Positions 1 to 9,609 of a DNA stretch of 50,765 nt are shown one piece after another. A model generated the notes under the pieces. That model searched no databases and was not told the DNA's origin. It saw nothing but the letters and a program-made list of their open reading frames with translations. This DNA is from Sphingobacteriales bacterium. GTDB lineage: Bacteria; Bacteroidota; Bacteroidia; Sphingobacteriales; Sphingobacteriaceae. Position 1 is the stretch's first letter; the number at the start of each line of letters is the position of its first letter. The position numbers and the translations under genes were made by a program. Where the stretch lies: positions 1-50,765 of the forward strand of contig JAPLFD010000019.1 in assembly GCA_026390835.1 (NCBI GenBank), read 5' to 3'.

Positions 1-1384
1 TTTCGGTGGCAGCCATTGCCGCTTCTTTAAAGGCCTCGGTATACGTTGGATGAGCGTGGGAAATGCGGGCAATATCTTCGGCAGAAGCACGAAACTCCAT
101 GGCCACAACCGCTTCGGCAATAACATCTGCTACTCTAGGGCCAATCATGTGCACGCCTAAGATTTCATCAGTGGTAGCATCGGCCAATACCTTTACCAAG
201 CCATCGGTATCCATGCTGGCACGGGCTCTGCCGCTGGCTTTAAACGGGAACGATCCGCTTTTGTATTGCACCCCTTTTTCTTTTAATTGTTCTTCGGTAT
301 AGCCTACGCTAGCAACTTCGGGCCAGGTATACACTACACCGGGAATTAAGTTGTAGTTGATATGCGGTTTTTGCCCGGCAATGCGCTCGGCTACAAACGT
401 GCCTTCATCTTCTGCTTTGTGCGCCAACATGGCACCACGCACCACATCGCCAATGGCGTAAATGCCCGGCACAGTGGTTTCTAAATGCTCGTTAACCGGA
501 ATTTTCTTGCCACGTTCGTCAACCGTAATGCCTAGTTTATCTAAACCTAAACCTTCGGTATAGGCTGTACGGCCAACGGCCACTAAGCAATAATCGCCAT
601 CTAGGCTAATCGATTTACCCGAAGGATCGTTGGCAGTTACCGTTACTTTATTGCCCGAAACTTTGGCACCTGTTACTTTATGGCTCAACAAGAATTCCAT
701 GCCAATTTTCTTTAAGGATTTAAGCAATTCGGTACCTAAGGTTTTATCCATGGTGCCAATAATCGCATCCGAAAACTCTATTACGGTTACTTTAGCACCC
801 AAACGGGCGTAAACCGAACCAAGCTCTAACCCAATAACACCGCCACCAATTAAAATCAAATGCTTGGGCACTTCGGTTAAATTTAAAGCTTCTGTAGAAG
901 TAATGATGCGTTTTTTATCCACTTGAATAAAAGGCAATTCGGTGGGTTTTGAGCCCGTAGCAATCACCACATTTTTAGCTGTAATTTGTTCAGTAGTTCC
1001 ATCGGATTTTTTGATGCTGATGGTATTTTTATCGATAAACGAACCCAAACCTTGATAGGCCGTTACTTTATTTTTCTTGAATAAATAGGTGATACCTGCC
1101 GTAGTTTGCTCCACTACTTCATTTTTGCGGGCAATCATTTGGGGCATATCTACTTTTAAATCTTTTAGCTTGATGCCATGCGTAGCAAAAGTATGCGATG
1201 CATTGTAATAGTGCTCCGACGAATCTAGGAGTGCTTTTGAGGGAATACAACCCACATTTAAACAGGTACCTCCAAAGGTGCTGTATTTTTCTACAATAGC
1301 GGTTTTTAAACCCAATTGCGCACAACGAATGGCCGAAACATATCCTCCCGGGCCTCCTCCTACTACGATTACATCAAATTGCAT
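1..1384 (-). CDS. lpdA: Dihydrolipoyl dehydrogenase (E3), 3' end cut by window edge
   Basis: FAD-dependent E3 subunit that reoxidises the lipoyl groups of 2-oxo-acid dehydrogenase complexes with NAD+. Visible are the N-terminal FAD loop GGGPGG (residues 9-14), the redox disulfide CLNVGC (C41/C46), the NAD-binding GGGVIGLELG in mid-protein, and the C-terminal dimer-interface motif HAHPTYTEAF carrying the catalytic His-Glu pair. About 461 codons lie inside the window and the family is about 465 long, so only the last few residues are missing. It lies on the same strand as odhA/odhB but is separated from them by the M1 peptidase gene, and has its own -7 element 22 bases upstream. It probably serves OGDH and perhaps other complexes. 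Confidence 0.96.
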   Translation of the reverse strand, partial: MQFDVIVVGGGPGGYVSAIRCAQLGLKTAIVEKYSTFGGTCLNVGCIPSKALLDSSEHYYNASHTFATHGIKLKDLKVDMPQMIARKNEVVEQTTAGITYLFKKNKVTAYQGLGSFIDKNTISIKKSDGTTEQITAKNVVIATGSKPTELPFIQVDKKRIITSTEALNLTEVPKHLILIGGGVIGLELGSVYARLGAKVTVIEFSDAIIGTMDKTLGTELLKSLKKIGMEFLLSHKVTGAKVSGNKVTVTANDPSGKSISLDGDYCLVAVGRTAYTEGLGLDKLGITVDERGKKIPVNEHLETTVPGIYAIGDVVRGAMLAHKAEDEGTFVAERIAGQKPHINYNLIPGVVYTWPEVASVGYTEEQLKEKGVQYKSGSFPFKASGRARASMDTDGLVKVLADATTDEILGVHMIGPRVADVIAEAVVAMEFRASAEDIARISHAHPTYTEAFKEAAMAATE

Positions 1385-1406
1385 ACCATCTTGTTTTAAT
1401 TCTATC

Positions 1407-1414
1407 CAAAGTTA
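1407..1414 (-). promoter_or_regulatory. Bacteroidota -7 element of lpdA
   Basis: TAACTTTG on the minus strand fits the phylum consensus TAnnTTTG and lies 22 bases before the lpdA ATG. No clear TTG is seen at the -33 position, so this is a half-supported promoter. Confidence 0.4.
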
Positions 1415-1512
1415 AGGATTACACCGAATTTGAGAAATTAATCGGCCCTTAAACCCGTTTTTTTATCCAAAGCATTTACATAAAAAAAGTATCTTAGGGT
1501 AAATTTTAAACT

Positions 1513-3165
1513 ATGAAACGTATCTTATTTATTCTTTGCTTACTAGCTGGCAGTGCACTAAGTGTTTTTGCACAGCTTAAAACAAGTCCTATTACACGTG
1601 CCGATTCGCTTAGGGGTAATTATGGGCCGCTAAAAAGTTGCTACGATATCAGTTATTATCATTTGGATATCAAACTCGACATCGATAATAAAGCCATTAG
1701 CGGTTCTAACGAAATTCAGTTTACCGCTACGCAGAATTTTAAACGTTTGCAGGTAGATTTATTTCAAGATTTGCTTATTGATAAAATTGTATACAAAGGA
1801 GCTAACGTCCCGTTTGAAAGAGAGTTTAATGCTGTTTTTGTAAATTTCCCTCAAGAAATTAAAAAAGGAAATCGCGAAAGCTTTACTGTATTTTACCACG
1901 GAAAACCTACCATTGCACGAAACCCACCTTGGGATGGCGGCTTTATTTTTAAGAAAGATACCGAAGGCAACCCTTGGGTAGCCGTAGCCTGCCAAGGTTT
2001 TGGCGCCAGCTCTTGGTGGCCAAACAAAGATCACCAAGCCGACGAAGTGGATAGCATGCTAATTAGTATGAGCGTACCCGATACCTTGCAAGATGTATCT
2101 AACGGACGTTTAGTAAGCACCATTCCGCAAGCGGGTGGTTATATGCAATACAATTGGTTGGTAAAAAATCCCATTAACAATTATTCGGTAACGTTTAACG
2201 TGGGCAAGTTTGCCCATTTTATCGATACTTTTCAAGGCGAAAAAGGCCCATTAAGCCTCGACTTTTATGTATTGAAAGCAGATGAAGAAAAAGCCAAAAA
2301 ACAATTTGCTGCCGATGTAAAACCCATGCTGCAATGTTTTGAGCATTGGTTTGGGCCCTACGCTTTTTATGAAGATGGGTATAAACTGGTGCAATCGCCA
2401 CATTTAGGTATGGAACACCAAAGTGCAGTAGCCTACGGTAATAAATTCCTAAAAGGCTATTTAGGTCGCGATTTATCGGGTACCGGTTTGGGCTTAACCT
2501 GGGATTATATCATCATCCATGAATCGGGCCACGAATGGTTTGGTAACAATGTAACCACTAAAGATATTGCTGATATGTGGGTTCATGAAGGTTTCACTAC
2601 ATACTCGGAAGGCTTATTTGTAGAATGCCAAGCCGGAAAAGAAGCAGGCGCTAAATACATACACGGATTGCGTAAAAACATTGGCAATAAACATCCGGTT
2701 ATTGGACCCTACAACGTAAATCAAGAAGGTTCTGGCGATATGTACCCCAAAGGTGCCAACTTATTACAAACCGTACGTGCGGTAATAAATAACGACGACA
2801 AATGGTTGAGTATTTTGAGAGGCATTAATGCTACTTATGGCTTAAAAACCTGTACTACACAAGAAATTGAAGCGTATATCAGTAAACAAAGTAACCTAAA
2901 ACTTGGCCCCGTTTTCGATCAGTATTTGCGCAAAACGGCCATACCTGTTTTAGAGTATAGCATCAGCGGCGATAAACTTAGTTACCGTTGGGTAGCCGAT
3001 GTTGCTGACTTTGCGATGCCTATTGATGTGCAAATAAATGCTGAGAAAAGCATGCGCATTTACCCAAGTACCAAAACCAAAACAATGAACATGAAGGGCT
3101 TAGATGCCGCTACGTTTAAGGTAGATGATTTTCATTTTTATGTGTTTTCGAAAAAGATTAATTAA
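1513..3165 (+). CDS. M1-family zinc metallopeptidase, exported
   Basis: Aminopeptidase N-like (gluzincin) protein of 550 residues with a signal peptide ending near VFAQ. Zinc site: HESGH at 336-340 (H336, catalytic E337, H340) and third ligand E359 in VHEGF. The substrate N-terminus loop reads LGMEH at 298-302, in place of the family GAMEN. The order is N-terminal beta-saddle then thermolysin-like domain. The protein is shorter than classical APN (about 850) and lacks the large helical C-terminal domain, like other compact Bacteroidota M1 proteins. It is convergent with the outer-membrane protein gene downstream and shares a terminator with it. Its substrate is unknown; periplasmic peptide trimming is an inference from the signal peptide and the family. 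Confidence 0.93.
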   Translation: MKRILFILCLLAGSALSVFAQLKTSPITRADSLRGNYGPLKSCYDISYYHLDIKLDIDNKAISGSNEIQFTATQNFKRLQVDLFQDLLIDKIVYKGANVPFEREFNAVFVNFPQEIKKGNRESFTVFYHGKPTIARNPPWDGGFIFKKDTEGNPWVAVACQGFGASSWWPNKDHQADEVDSMLISMSVPDTLQDVSNGRLVSTIPQAGGYMQYNWLVKNPINNYSVTFNVGKFAHFIDTFQGEKGPLSLDFYVLKADEEKAKKQFAADVKPMLQCFEHWFGPYAFYEDGYKLVQSPHLGMEHQSAVAYGNKFLKGYLGRDLSGTGLGLTWDYIIIHESGHEWFGNNVTTKDIADMWVHEGFTTYSEGLFVECQAGKEAGAKYIHGLRKNIGNKHPVIGPYNVNQEGSGDMYPKGANLLQTVRAVINNDDKWLSILRGINATYGLKTCTTQEIEAYISKQSNLKLGPVFDQYLRKTAIPVLEYSISGDKLSYRWVADVADFAMPIDVQINAEKSMRIYPSTKTKTMNMKGLDAATFKVDDFHFYVFSKKIN

Positions 3166-3183
3166 AATAATTCGGCCAGAAGA

Positions 3184-3223
3184 TCTAACAAAAAAGGCGC
3201 CTTAAGGCGCCTTTTTTGTTAGA
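3184..3223. terminator. Bidirectional terminator, 40-bp perfect palindrome
   Basis: A perfect inverted repeat centred at 3203/3204 with a GC core (AAGGCGCC), A-runs on the left and T-runs on the right, so it can end transcription from both sides. It lies between the convergent M1 peptidase and outer-membrane protein genes. The TAA stop of the minus-strand gene (3219-3221) lies inside the palindrome. Confidence 0.9.
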
Positions 3224-4109
3224 AGATATATCCGAGTACCCAATAGTTTTCTAGGTAACTTATTTTCTGTTGTGCTTTATCAATACCATTTCGTCCAGTA
3301 GTACGGATGTTCGATAAATTAGTCCAACCGGATTTTAAACTGCCTTGAAAAAATAAATGAGTGTTAAAGAATAATTTGGCACCCGCTTTAGCTGAAACGC
3401 CATATCCGGCTACATTCCAAAAATTATTTTGGCCCACTCCCAATAAACGTACATCGGTGCGTGGCACAATTAGGCCTGCACCCAAGCCAGTTTCTAAAGC
3501 CAAATACATTTTACCTTTTTTAGCATGCCAAGCATCGTCATAACGCTCCACTTCTACACTGGCATAGTTGAACCCGTCGGTATGTTCAAAGGTTAAGAAA
3601 TCGGGATTGATGGTAAAATCGGCGTTGAAATACGTGCCACCATAAGCTGATGCATCAATGGCTGGCTCCGAAATTGAGGGATCAATAGTTCCCGTCATTT
3701 TCACTTTTTGTGACACATCAAGCACATATTTCATGTGATCCCAGCCTAAAGAAATCGAATAATTATCTTTAATAAAATATCCGAAGTGGAAATTAAATTG
3801 AGGGATTGATAATCTTGAAATATCGATATACGTAGCACTCAAAGGTGTTGGCCGATCGTGTGCCACAACGTTTTTCAAGGTAAAATCGTAACCTTTACCA
3901 TACAATCTTAAATCACTTTTGGCATAACTAGAAGAATTATAGCCCCAATGAAAATAGAATTTCCCTTTGTTGGAATAGTTTCTAGGATTAACATTCTTAA
4001 AAATACTTTTAGGCAAATTTAAGGTACTATCTACTGTTGTTGTAGCAGGTGTTTGTGCAAAAGCAGTTGTGGCAACCAAGCTTACTACAAGCAGAACTAA
4101 GTTTTTCAT
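3219..4109 (-). CDS. Outer-membrane beta-barrel-like protein, unknown function
   Basis: 296 residues, not assigned to a named family. It has a clear signal peptide (MKNLVLLVVSLVATTAFAQ), many alternating aromatic/hydrophobic strands (for example FNFHFGYFIKDNYSISLGW), and a C-terminal aromatic end, VLGYIF, typical of outer-membrane barrels. It starts 6 bases after the odhB stop on the same strand, so it is probably the last gene of the odhA-odhB transcript. Its size suggests a barrel of roughly 10-14 strands. The substrate is unknown, and I see no reason in the protein itself for its link to the TCA-cycle operon. Confidence 0.8.
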   Translation of the reverse strand: MKNLVLLVVSLVATTAFAQTPATTTVDSTLNLPKSIFKNVNPRNYSNKGKFYFHWGYNSSSYAKSDLRLYGKGYDFTLKNVVAHDRPTPLSATYIDISRLSIPQFNFHFGYFIKDNYSISLGWDHMKYVLDVSQKVKMTGTIDPSISEPAIDASAYGGTYFNADFTINPDFLTFEHTDGFNYASVEVERYDDAWHAKKGKMYLALETGLGAGLIVPRTDVRLLGVGQNNFWNVAGYGVSAKAGAKLFFNTHLFFQGSLKSGWTNLSNIRTTGRNGIDKAQQKISYLENYWVLGYIF

Positions 4110-4115
4110 GATAGA

Positions 4116-5309
4116 TTAAATTTCTAATAACATTCTAGCCGGATCTTCTAGTAATTGCTTAACACGTACCAAAAAGCCAACCGACTCACGTCCATCAATA
4201 ATACGGTGATCGTAAGATAAGGCAACATACATGATAGGGCGAATAACTACCAGACCACCGATGGCTACCGGGCGTTCTACAATGTTGTGCATGCCTAAAA
4301 TAGCCGATTGCGGTGCATTGATAATGGGTGTTGACATCATGGAACCAAATACACCACCGTTGGTAATGGTAAAAGTTCCACCGGTCATTTCATCAATAGC
4401 CAGTTTGTTTTCACGGGCTTTAATGGCCAACTCCATTACCGCTTGCTCAATTTGTGCTAGGCTCAAGGTATCGGCATTGCGAATAACCGGCACCACCAAA
4501 CCTTTTGGAGCCGAAACGGCGATAGAAATATCCGCAAACTCATTAAACACCATTTCTTCACCTTCAATACGGGCATTTACAGCTGGGAATTCTTTCAAGG
4601 CTTCACACACTGCTTTGGTAAAGAATGACATAAAGCCAAGGCCTACGCCATGTTTTTCCTTGAATTTATCTTTGTATTTTGCTCTGATATCCATTATTGG
4701 CTGCATATCTACTTCATTAAAAGTGGTAAGCATAGCCGTTTCGTTTTTAACAGCTACCAAACGTTTGGCTACCGTTTTGCGCAACGAAGACATTTTTTCT
4801 CTGCGTTCGCCTCTTGAACCGGCAGGTACTGGAGCTTTTATAGGAGCTGCTACTTTAGGTGCAGCGCCGGGTTGTGCTTTTAGGGCGTCTTCTTTAGTAA
4901 TTCGGCCACCTACCCCGGTTCCCGAAGTGGTGTCTAAACCTTTTTCAGCTAAAATTTTAGCCGCTGCTGGCGATGGTGCACCTGCAGCATAAGTGGCCGA
5001 TTTTACTTCGGTAGCTGTTGGGCTAGCCTTTTCGGCAACAGGGGCTGCTGTTGGAGCTTTGGTAGCAGGCGCAGCGCCTTCTTCGATGCTGCAAACCGTT
5101 GCACCAATTTCTAGGGTATCGCCTTCTTTAGCACTAATTTTTAGGATACCTGCTTTTTCGGCGGTGAGTTCAAAGGTGGCTTTGTCCGATTCTAATTCGG
5201 CAATAATTTCATCCATCTCTACAAAATCGCCATCGGCTTTTTTCCAAGATGAAAGTACCACTTCCGTAATTGATTCGCCTACCGGCGGAACTTTAATTTC
5301 TATGCTCAT
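4116..5309 (-). CDS. odhB: 2-oxoglutarate dehydrogenase E2, dihydrolipoyl succinyltransferase
   Basis: Core acyltransferase of the 2-oxoglutarate dehydrogenase complex. It moves the succinyl group from lipoyl-lysine to CoA. Domain order: lipoyl domain (residues 1-75, lipoylated K43 in ESDKAT), Ala/Pro linker, E3/E1-binding peripheral domain (about 112-145, with [14 protein letters not shown]), second linker, and catalytic domain (about 170-397) with the active-site motif DHRIIDGR (H368, D372). 397 residues is normal for SucB-type E2. It follows odhA by 36 bases in an operon and precedes the barrel protein by 6 bases. The single lipoyl domain and the odhA neighbour favour succinyl- over acetyltransferase. 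Confidence 0.97.
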   Translation of the reverse strand: MSIEIKVPPVGESITEVVLSSWKKADGDFVEMDEIIAELESDKATFELTAEKAGILKISAKEGDTLEIGATVCSIEEGAAPATKAPTAAPVAEKASPTATEVKSATYAAGAPSPAAAKILAEKGLDTTSGTGVGGRITKEDALKAQPGAAPKVAAPIKAPVPAGSRGERREKMSSLRKTVAKRLVAVKNETAMLTTFNEVDMQPIMDIRAKYKDKFKEKHGVGLGFMSFFTKAVCEALKEFPAVNARIEGEEMVFNEFADISIAVSAPKGLVVPVIRNADTLSLAQIEQAVMELAIKARENKLAIDEMTGGTFTITNGGVFGSMMSTPIINAPQSAILGMHNIVERPVAIGGLVVIRPIMYVALSYDHRIIDGRESVGFLVRVKQLLEDPARMLLEI

Positions 5310-5345
5310 GATTTTTTTAATTTAATACGACCGAGGTCAATGTGT

Positions 5346-8090
5346 TTATTTTATAGCCGATTTATCAAATGCTTTGTTAATAATTTCTACTTGTTGTGCC
5401 TGATGTTGTTTGGCATAGCCGGTAGCCGTACTGCTACTTTCTCTACGAGAAATTAGTTGGAAATTAAATGTAGAATTTCTGAATTTACGACACATATAAG
5501 GCCATGCTCCTTGATTTTCGGGCTCTTCTTGTACCCAAATAAATTCGGTAGCCTTTTTATATTTTGCTTGAATGGCTTCTAATTGAGCTACTGGACTTGG
5601 ATACAATTGCTCTAATCGTACAATGGCTACATCGCTACGCTTATCTGTTTGTTGCTTTTCTAATAAATCGTAATAAATTTTTCCGCTACAGAACAATACA
5701 CGTTTTACCGAATCGGCTTTTACGAAATTATCATCTATTACCTCTTGGAAAGCTCCGGTTGCAAATTCGGCAATTGGACTTACGCAAAGCGGATGGCGCA
5801 ATAAACTTTTTGGTGTAAATACAACCAAAGGCTTACGAAATTCTCGTTTAAGCTGACGGCGTAACAAATGAAAATAATTGGCCGGGGTGGTACAATTGGC
5901 CACTTGAATATTGTTATCGGCACATGCTTCCATAAAACGCTCAATACGTGCCGAAGAGTGTTCGGGGCCTTGGCCTTCGTGGCCATGTGGCAATAATAGG
6001 ACCAATCCGTTTGAACGCTGCCATTTGGTTTCGGCACTCACTATAAACTGATCTACAATAATTTGTGCACCGTTAAAGAAATCGCCAAACTGGGCTTCCC
6101 AAATAGTTAAACAAGTTGGGTTAGCCATGGCATAGCCGTATTCGAAACCTAATACGCCATATTCAGAAAGGTGTGAATTGTAAATTTCGAATTTGGCTTT
6201 GTTACCATTATTCAATTGGCTAAGTGGAATGTATTCTTCTTCCGAATCTTCGAGCTTGACTACTGCATGGCGGTGAGAGAAGGTACCCCGCTCTACATCT
6301 TGCCCACTAACACGAACCCGATTTCCCTCATTTAACAGGGTACCATAAGCCAATAATTCACCCATTGCCCAATCGAAGGTTTTCTTTTCCACCATGTTGC
6401 GGCGGTCTTCAAATAGTTTCTCAATTTTACGGAAGAATTTCTTGCCAGCCGGTAATTGGGTAATGGTTTTTGCGATAGCTAAAAGTTCCTTTTCGCCTAC
6501 TGCTGTGGCGGCAGGTTTGTTAATATCATCGGCAGTGGCTAGGCGTAAGCCTTTCCAGGCACCCGAAAAATTGGGGTTTACTTCCGAAAAATTGGTATTC
6601 TCTTTTGATTCGTTTAAACGCTCTTGCAAGAGGGCTCGGAAATCTTTTTCCATCTCCTTGGCCAAACCAGCGTCTACACTACCCTGATCCATTAATTTCT
6701 GATTGTAGATTTCCCGTGGATTGGGGTGTTTTTCAATGGCTTTGTACAGTAAAGGCTGCGTGAATTTTGGTTCATCCGATTCGTTGTGGCCGAAGCGACG
6801 GTAACATAAAATATCTATAAATACATCGTTTTGGTATTTCTGACGGTATTCTACTGCCAAGTTGATGGCATACACCAAAGCTTCAACATCATCGCCATTT
6901 ACATGAAATACCGGCGATAAAGTCACTTTAGCAATATCTGTACAATAGGTTGATGAACGTGCGTCTTTATAATTGGTGGTAAACCCTACTTGGTTATTAA
7001 TTACCAAATGAATGGTTCCACCTGTATTGTAGCCATCTAATTTGGCCATTTGCAATACTTCGTAAACAATACCTTGGCCGGCTACAGAAGAATCGCCATG
7101 AATTAAAATAGGTGCTATTTTTTTTGAATCACCTGCATATTTAAAATCAATTTTAGATCGAGTAATTCCTTCTACCACCGGATCTACGGCCTCTAAATGC
7201 GAAGGATTAGGGCACAAACTTAAATGCACTTTTTTACCCGATGTGGTATCTACATCAATAGAATAACCTAAATGGTATTTCACATCGCCACCAAATGGCG
7301 TATTCGGATCAAAACCTTTCCCATCAAACTCAGAGAAGATATCGGTGTAGGTTTTGTTCATGATATTGGTTAAAATATTTAACCGGCCACGGTGGGCCAT
7401 ACCAATTACAAACTCTTCGATACCCAATTCTGCACCTTTTTCAATAACCGAATCTAAGGCCGGAATTACCGATTCTGCTCCTTCTAATGAAAATCTTTTT
7501 TGGCCCAAAAACTTGGTACCCAAAAAGTTTTCAAACACCACGGCTTGATTTAATTTTTGCAGGATGCGTTTTTTGGTTTCGATGCTAAAGTTGGGCGTAT
7601 TGCGTTCCCGCTCCATACGCTCTTCGAACCACTTAATTTTTTCTGGATCGCGGATATATTTATATTCTGCACCAATAGATTGACAATAGGTTTGTTCCAA
7701 TAGTGCAACAATATCCCGTAATTTGGCAGGGCCTATACCTACTTCTACACCGGCATTAAAAACGGTATCTAAATCGGTATCTGCTAAACCAAATGTAGCT
7801 AGTTCTTTACCTGGTAAATACGATCTACGTTCGCGAACAGGATTGGTTTTGGTAAACAAATGGCCACGTTGGCGGTAGCCATTTATTAAGTTTAGTACAT
7901 TAATTTCTTTTAAGAAATGTTGCGGAGTTTCTTCGCTTATGGTATTGGCTTCAGATCCACGACCGAAATCAAATCCCTCGAAAAATTTTTGCCAGCCAAA
8001 CTCAACAGATTCTGGATCTTGCTTGTAGGCTTGATACTGTGAATCGATATAGGTTGCGTTTGCTGGGTTTAGAAAGCTTAAGTTATCCAT
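5346..8090 (-). CDS. odhA: 2-oxoglutarate dehydrogenase E1 component
   Basis: Thiamine-diphosphate decarboxylase subunit of OGDH. The frame extends upstream to a TTG at 8150, but I choose the ATG at 8090 (MDNLSFLNPANATYIDSQYQ, the usual family N-terminus). The upstream TTG is the -33 box of the promoter, so the longer form could not be transcribed. This gives 914 residues, normal for the family. Visible motifs are GMAHRGRLNILTN at about 230, IHGDSSVAGQG near 330, NNQVGFTT, the ThDP/Mg-associated NGDDVEAL, RRFGHNESDEP, and in the transketolase-like C-terminal half AQFGDFFNGAQ and PHGHEGQGPEHSS. It is first gene of the odhA-odhB-barrel protein operon. Confidence 0.97.
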   Translation of the reverse strand: MDNLSFLNPANATYIDSQYQAYKQDPESVEFGWQKFFEGFDFGRGSEANTISEETPQHFLKEINVLNLINGYRQRGHLFTKTNPVRERRSYLPGKELATFGLADTDLDTVFNAGVEVGIGPAKLRDIVALLEQTYCQSIGAEYKYIRDPEKIKWFEERMERERNTPNFSIETKKRILQKLNQAVVFENFLGTKFLGQKRFSLEGAESVIPALDSVIEKGAELGIEEFVIGMAHRGRLNILTNIMNKTYTDIFSEFDGKGFDPNTPFGGDVKYHLGYSIDVDTTSGKKVHLSLCPNPSHLEAVDPVVEGITRSKIDFKYAGDSKKIAPILIHGDSSVAGQGIVYEVLQMAKLDGYNTGGTIHLVINNQVGFTTNYKDARSSTYCTDIAKVTLSPVFHVNGDDVEALVYAINLAVEYRQKYQNDVFIDILCYRRFGHNESDEPKFTQPLLYKAIEKHPNPREIYNQKLMDQGSVDAGLAKEMEKDFRALLQERLNESKENTNFSEVNPNFSGAWKGLRLATADDINKPAATAVGEKELLAIAKTITQLPAGKKFFRKIEKLFEDRRNMVEKKTFDWAMGELLAYGTLLNEGNRVRVSGQDVERGTFSHRHAVVKLEDSEEEYIPLSQLNNGNKAKFEIYNSHLSEYGVLGFEYGYAMANPTCLTIWEAQFGDFFNGAQIIVDQFIVSAETKWQRSNGLVLLLPHGHEGQGPEHSSARIERFMEACADNNIQVANCTTPANYFHLLRRQLKREFRKPLVVFTPKSLLRHPLCVSPIAEFATGAFQEVIDDNFVKADSVKRVLFCSGKIYYDLLEKQQTDKRSDVAIVRLEQLYPSPVAQLEAIQAKYKKATEFIWVQEEPENQGAWPYMCRKFRNSTFNFQLISRRESSSTATGYAKQHQAQQVEIINKAFDKSAIK

Positions 8091-8121
8091 TAGCTTGGTA
8101 ATAATGTCAAATTTGTATACA

Positions 8122-8150
8122 CAAAAATAAGACTTATATACCTGAAGCAA
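8122..8150 (-). promoter_or_regulatory. odhA promoter (TTG-N18-TATTTTTG)
   Basis: On the minus strand TTG (8148-8150) is followed after 18 bases by TATTTTTG (8122-8129), close to the Bacteroidota -33/-7 consensus. The -7 box lies 31 bases before the chosen odhA ATG, and this decides the start codon. Confidence 0.7.
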
Positions 8151-8199
8151 TCATAACTAAGCTATTATTTACTTCAAAATTGATAACTAGTAAAATAAT

Positions 8200-8226
8200 T
8201 ACCTAATTATAGGTACCTAATTATAG
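8200..8226. repeat. 13-bp direct repeat upstream of odhA
   Basis: TACCTAATTATAG occurs at 8200-8212 and again at 8214-8226 (14-base period) in the AT-rich gap between odhA and the cryptochrome gene, about 50 bases upstream of the odhA -33 box. It could be a tandem activator site or simple local duplication. No regulator is identified. Confidence 0.5.
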
Positions 8227-8289
8227 TTATAAACAAAAAAATGAACGAGAATTAACGAATAGAGGATTAAGAGAATCTAATTAGAAGCA

Positions 8290-9594
8290 TTATTTGGCAT
8301 TATTCCACCATTCAACATATTTTCCTGCTGGGTCATATAGTTGAACTTGCTTAGCGGTATTAAAATGGCGGTCTTCCCGAAGATCATTACCTACACCAGC
8401 CAAATAAGCCCAGTTGCCCCAATTATTGGCTGGGCAGTAATCAATCAGCTGTTCTTCAAAATAGGCAGCACCCCAAGTCCAATTTACTTGTAACTCTTTC
8501 ACTAAAAAACTGGCCACATTTTGCCTACCTCTATTACTCATAAAACCTGTGGCATTTAGCTCCAGCATGTTGGCATCTATAAACGGAACGCCAGTTTGAC
8601 CTGTTTTCCATTGTTCAAACAATTGCTTTTGGTTGGACGCTTCGGCAGGGGCTTTTCCTTTAAAGCCTGCTTTTAGAAAAAATTTATTGCCGTGTTTTTT
8701 AAACATGAAACGGAAATAATCACGCCAAAGTAATTCGAAAATAAGCCAATAGGTAGATTCATTGGCTACACGTTCTTTCTCGTATTTTTTTATTTCCCAA
8801 TACACTTTTCGGGGAGATAAACAGCCAAGGGCAATCCAAGCCGAAAATTTGGATGAATAATTAGCCCCCAGCAAACCATTGCGGGTTTCTTTGTAGGTTC
8901 TTAGTGCATCATGCTCCCAAAAATACTCTTGCATGCGTTTCAGCCCCTCACTTTCTCCGCCTTTAAATTGCAAAACGGCTCGAGAATCTAAACTAGACTG
9001 ACCATCATAACCCAGATCAGACAAACTTGGTAAATGGTCTACAAGCATATTTTCTGGAATGCAAATCGCACTAGGCTCACTAAAACAAGGCCTTACGGTA
9101 CTTTCCTTTTCTACTTTTTTTCGGAAATTTGTAAATACATCCGGAATGTCTTTAATGGGAAAAGGCAGGTGTTCTTTATGATATAGGGTATGTCCTATAA
9201 AATGTTTTAAATTGATTTTATGTTTCCACAAAGCAGTTTCTACCCGTTCTGAAACGTCTTTTTCTTCGGTGGCTACTTCCCTATGGTGATACACTTCATT
9301 CACACCAAATTGCACCGCTACTTGCGGAATTAGCTCTTCGGGTTTGCCCATAAGCGTAATTAAATTGCCACCCAAAGCCTGTAAGTTTCGTTTTAAATCG
9401 GCAACACTCTCTACTATAAACTGCGCCCTAATGGGTCCGGTTTTTCTAGTGCCGTAACTTGTAGGTCCATAATGCCGTGGATCGAAGCAGTAAACCGGTA
9501 CTATAGCATCTCCTTTTCGGGTTGCCTCCAGCAATACTTCGTTATCATGTATTCGTAAATCGTTCCGAAACCAAACTAAAATTAGTTTATTCAT
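8290..9594 (-). CDS. Cryptochrome/photolyase, DASH type
   Basis: FAD and antenna-chromophore flavoprotein of 434 residues. The start WFRNDLRIHDN (residues 8-18) is the usual N-terminus of the photolyase/cryptochrome antenna domain. The C-terminal helical FAD domain has the CRY-DASH signatures FELLWRDYFRFM, GFMSNRGRQNVASFL and NNWGNWAYLAGVGND. Members of the CRY-DASH group repair cyclobutane pyrimidine dimers in single-stranded or looped DNA and may also signal light. The length is typical and no gap is seen. It sits 15 bases downstream of the DUF2256 gene, so the two are one transcript, divergent from the SDR/flavin reductase pair. Confidence 0.95.
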   Translation of the reverse strand: MNKLILVWFRNDLRIHDNEVLLEATRKGDAIVPVYCFDPRHYGPTSYGTRKTGPIRAQFIVESVADLKRNLQALGGNLITLMGKPEELIPQVAVQFGVNEVYHHREVATEEKDVSERVETALWKHKINLKHFIGHTLYHKEHLPFPIKDIPDVFTNFRKKVEKESTVRPCFSEPSAICIPENMLVDHLPSLSDLGYDGQSSLDSRAVLQFKGGESEGLKRMQEYFWEHDALRTYKETRNGLLGANYSSKFSAWIALGCLSPRKVYWEIKKYEKERVANESTYWLIFELLWRDYFRFMFKKHGNKFFLKAGFKGKAPAEASNQKQLFEQWKTGQTGVPFIDANMLELNATGFMSNRGRQNVASFLVKELQVNWTWGAAYFEEQLIDYCPANNWGNWAYLAGVGNDLREDRHFNTAKQVQLYDPAGKYVEWWNNAK

Positions 9595-9609
9595 TTCTTT
9601 CCTATTAAA

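Noticed and set aside
4231-4992. Plus-strand open frame of 253 codons opposite odhB
   Set aside because: It is antisense to a well-supported E2 gene, with low-complexity Ala/Pro/Ser composition produced by the opposite strand. No start signals or family motif.
8091-8150. Longer N-terminus of OdhA from the TTG at 8150
   Set aside because: The TTG is the -33 box; the family N-terminus begins at MDNLSFLN.
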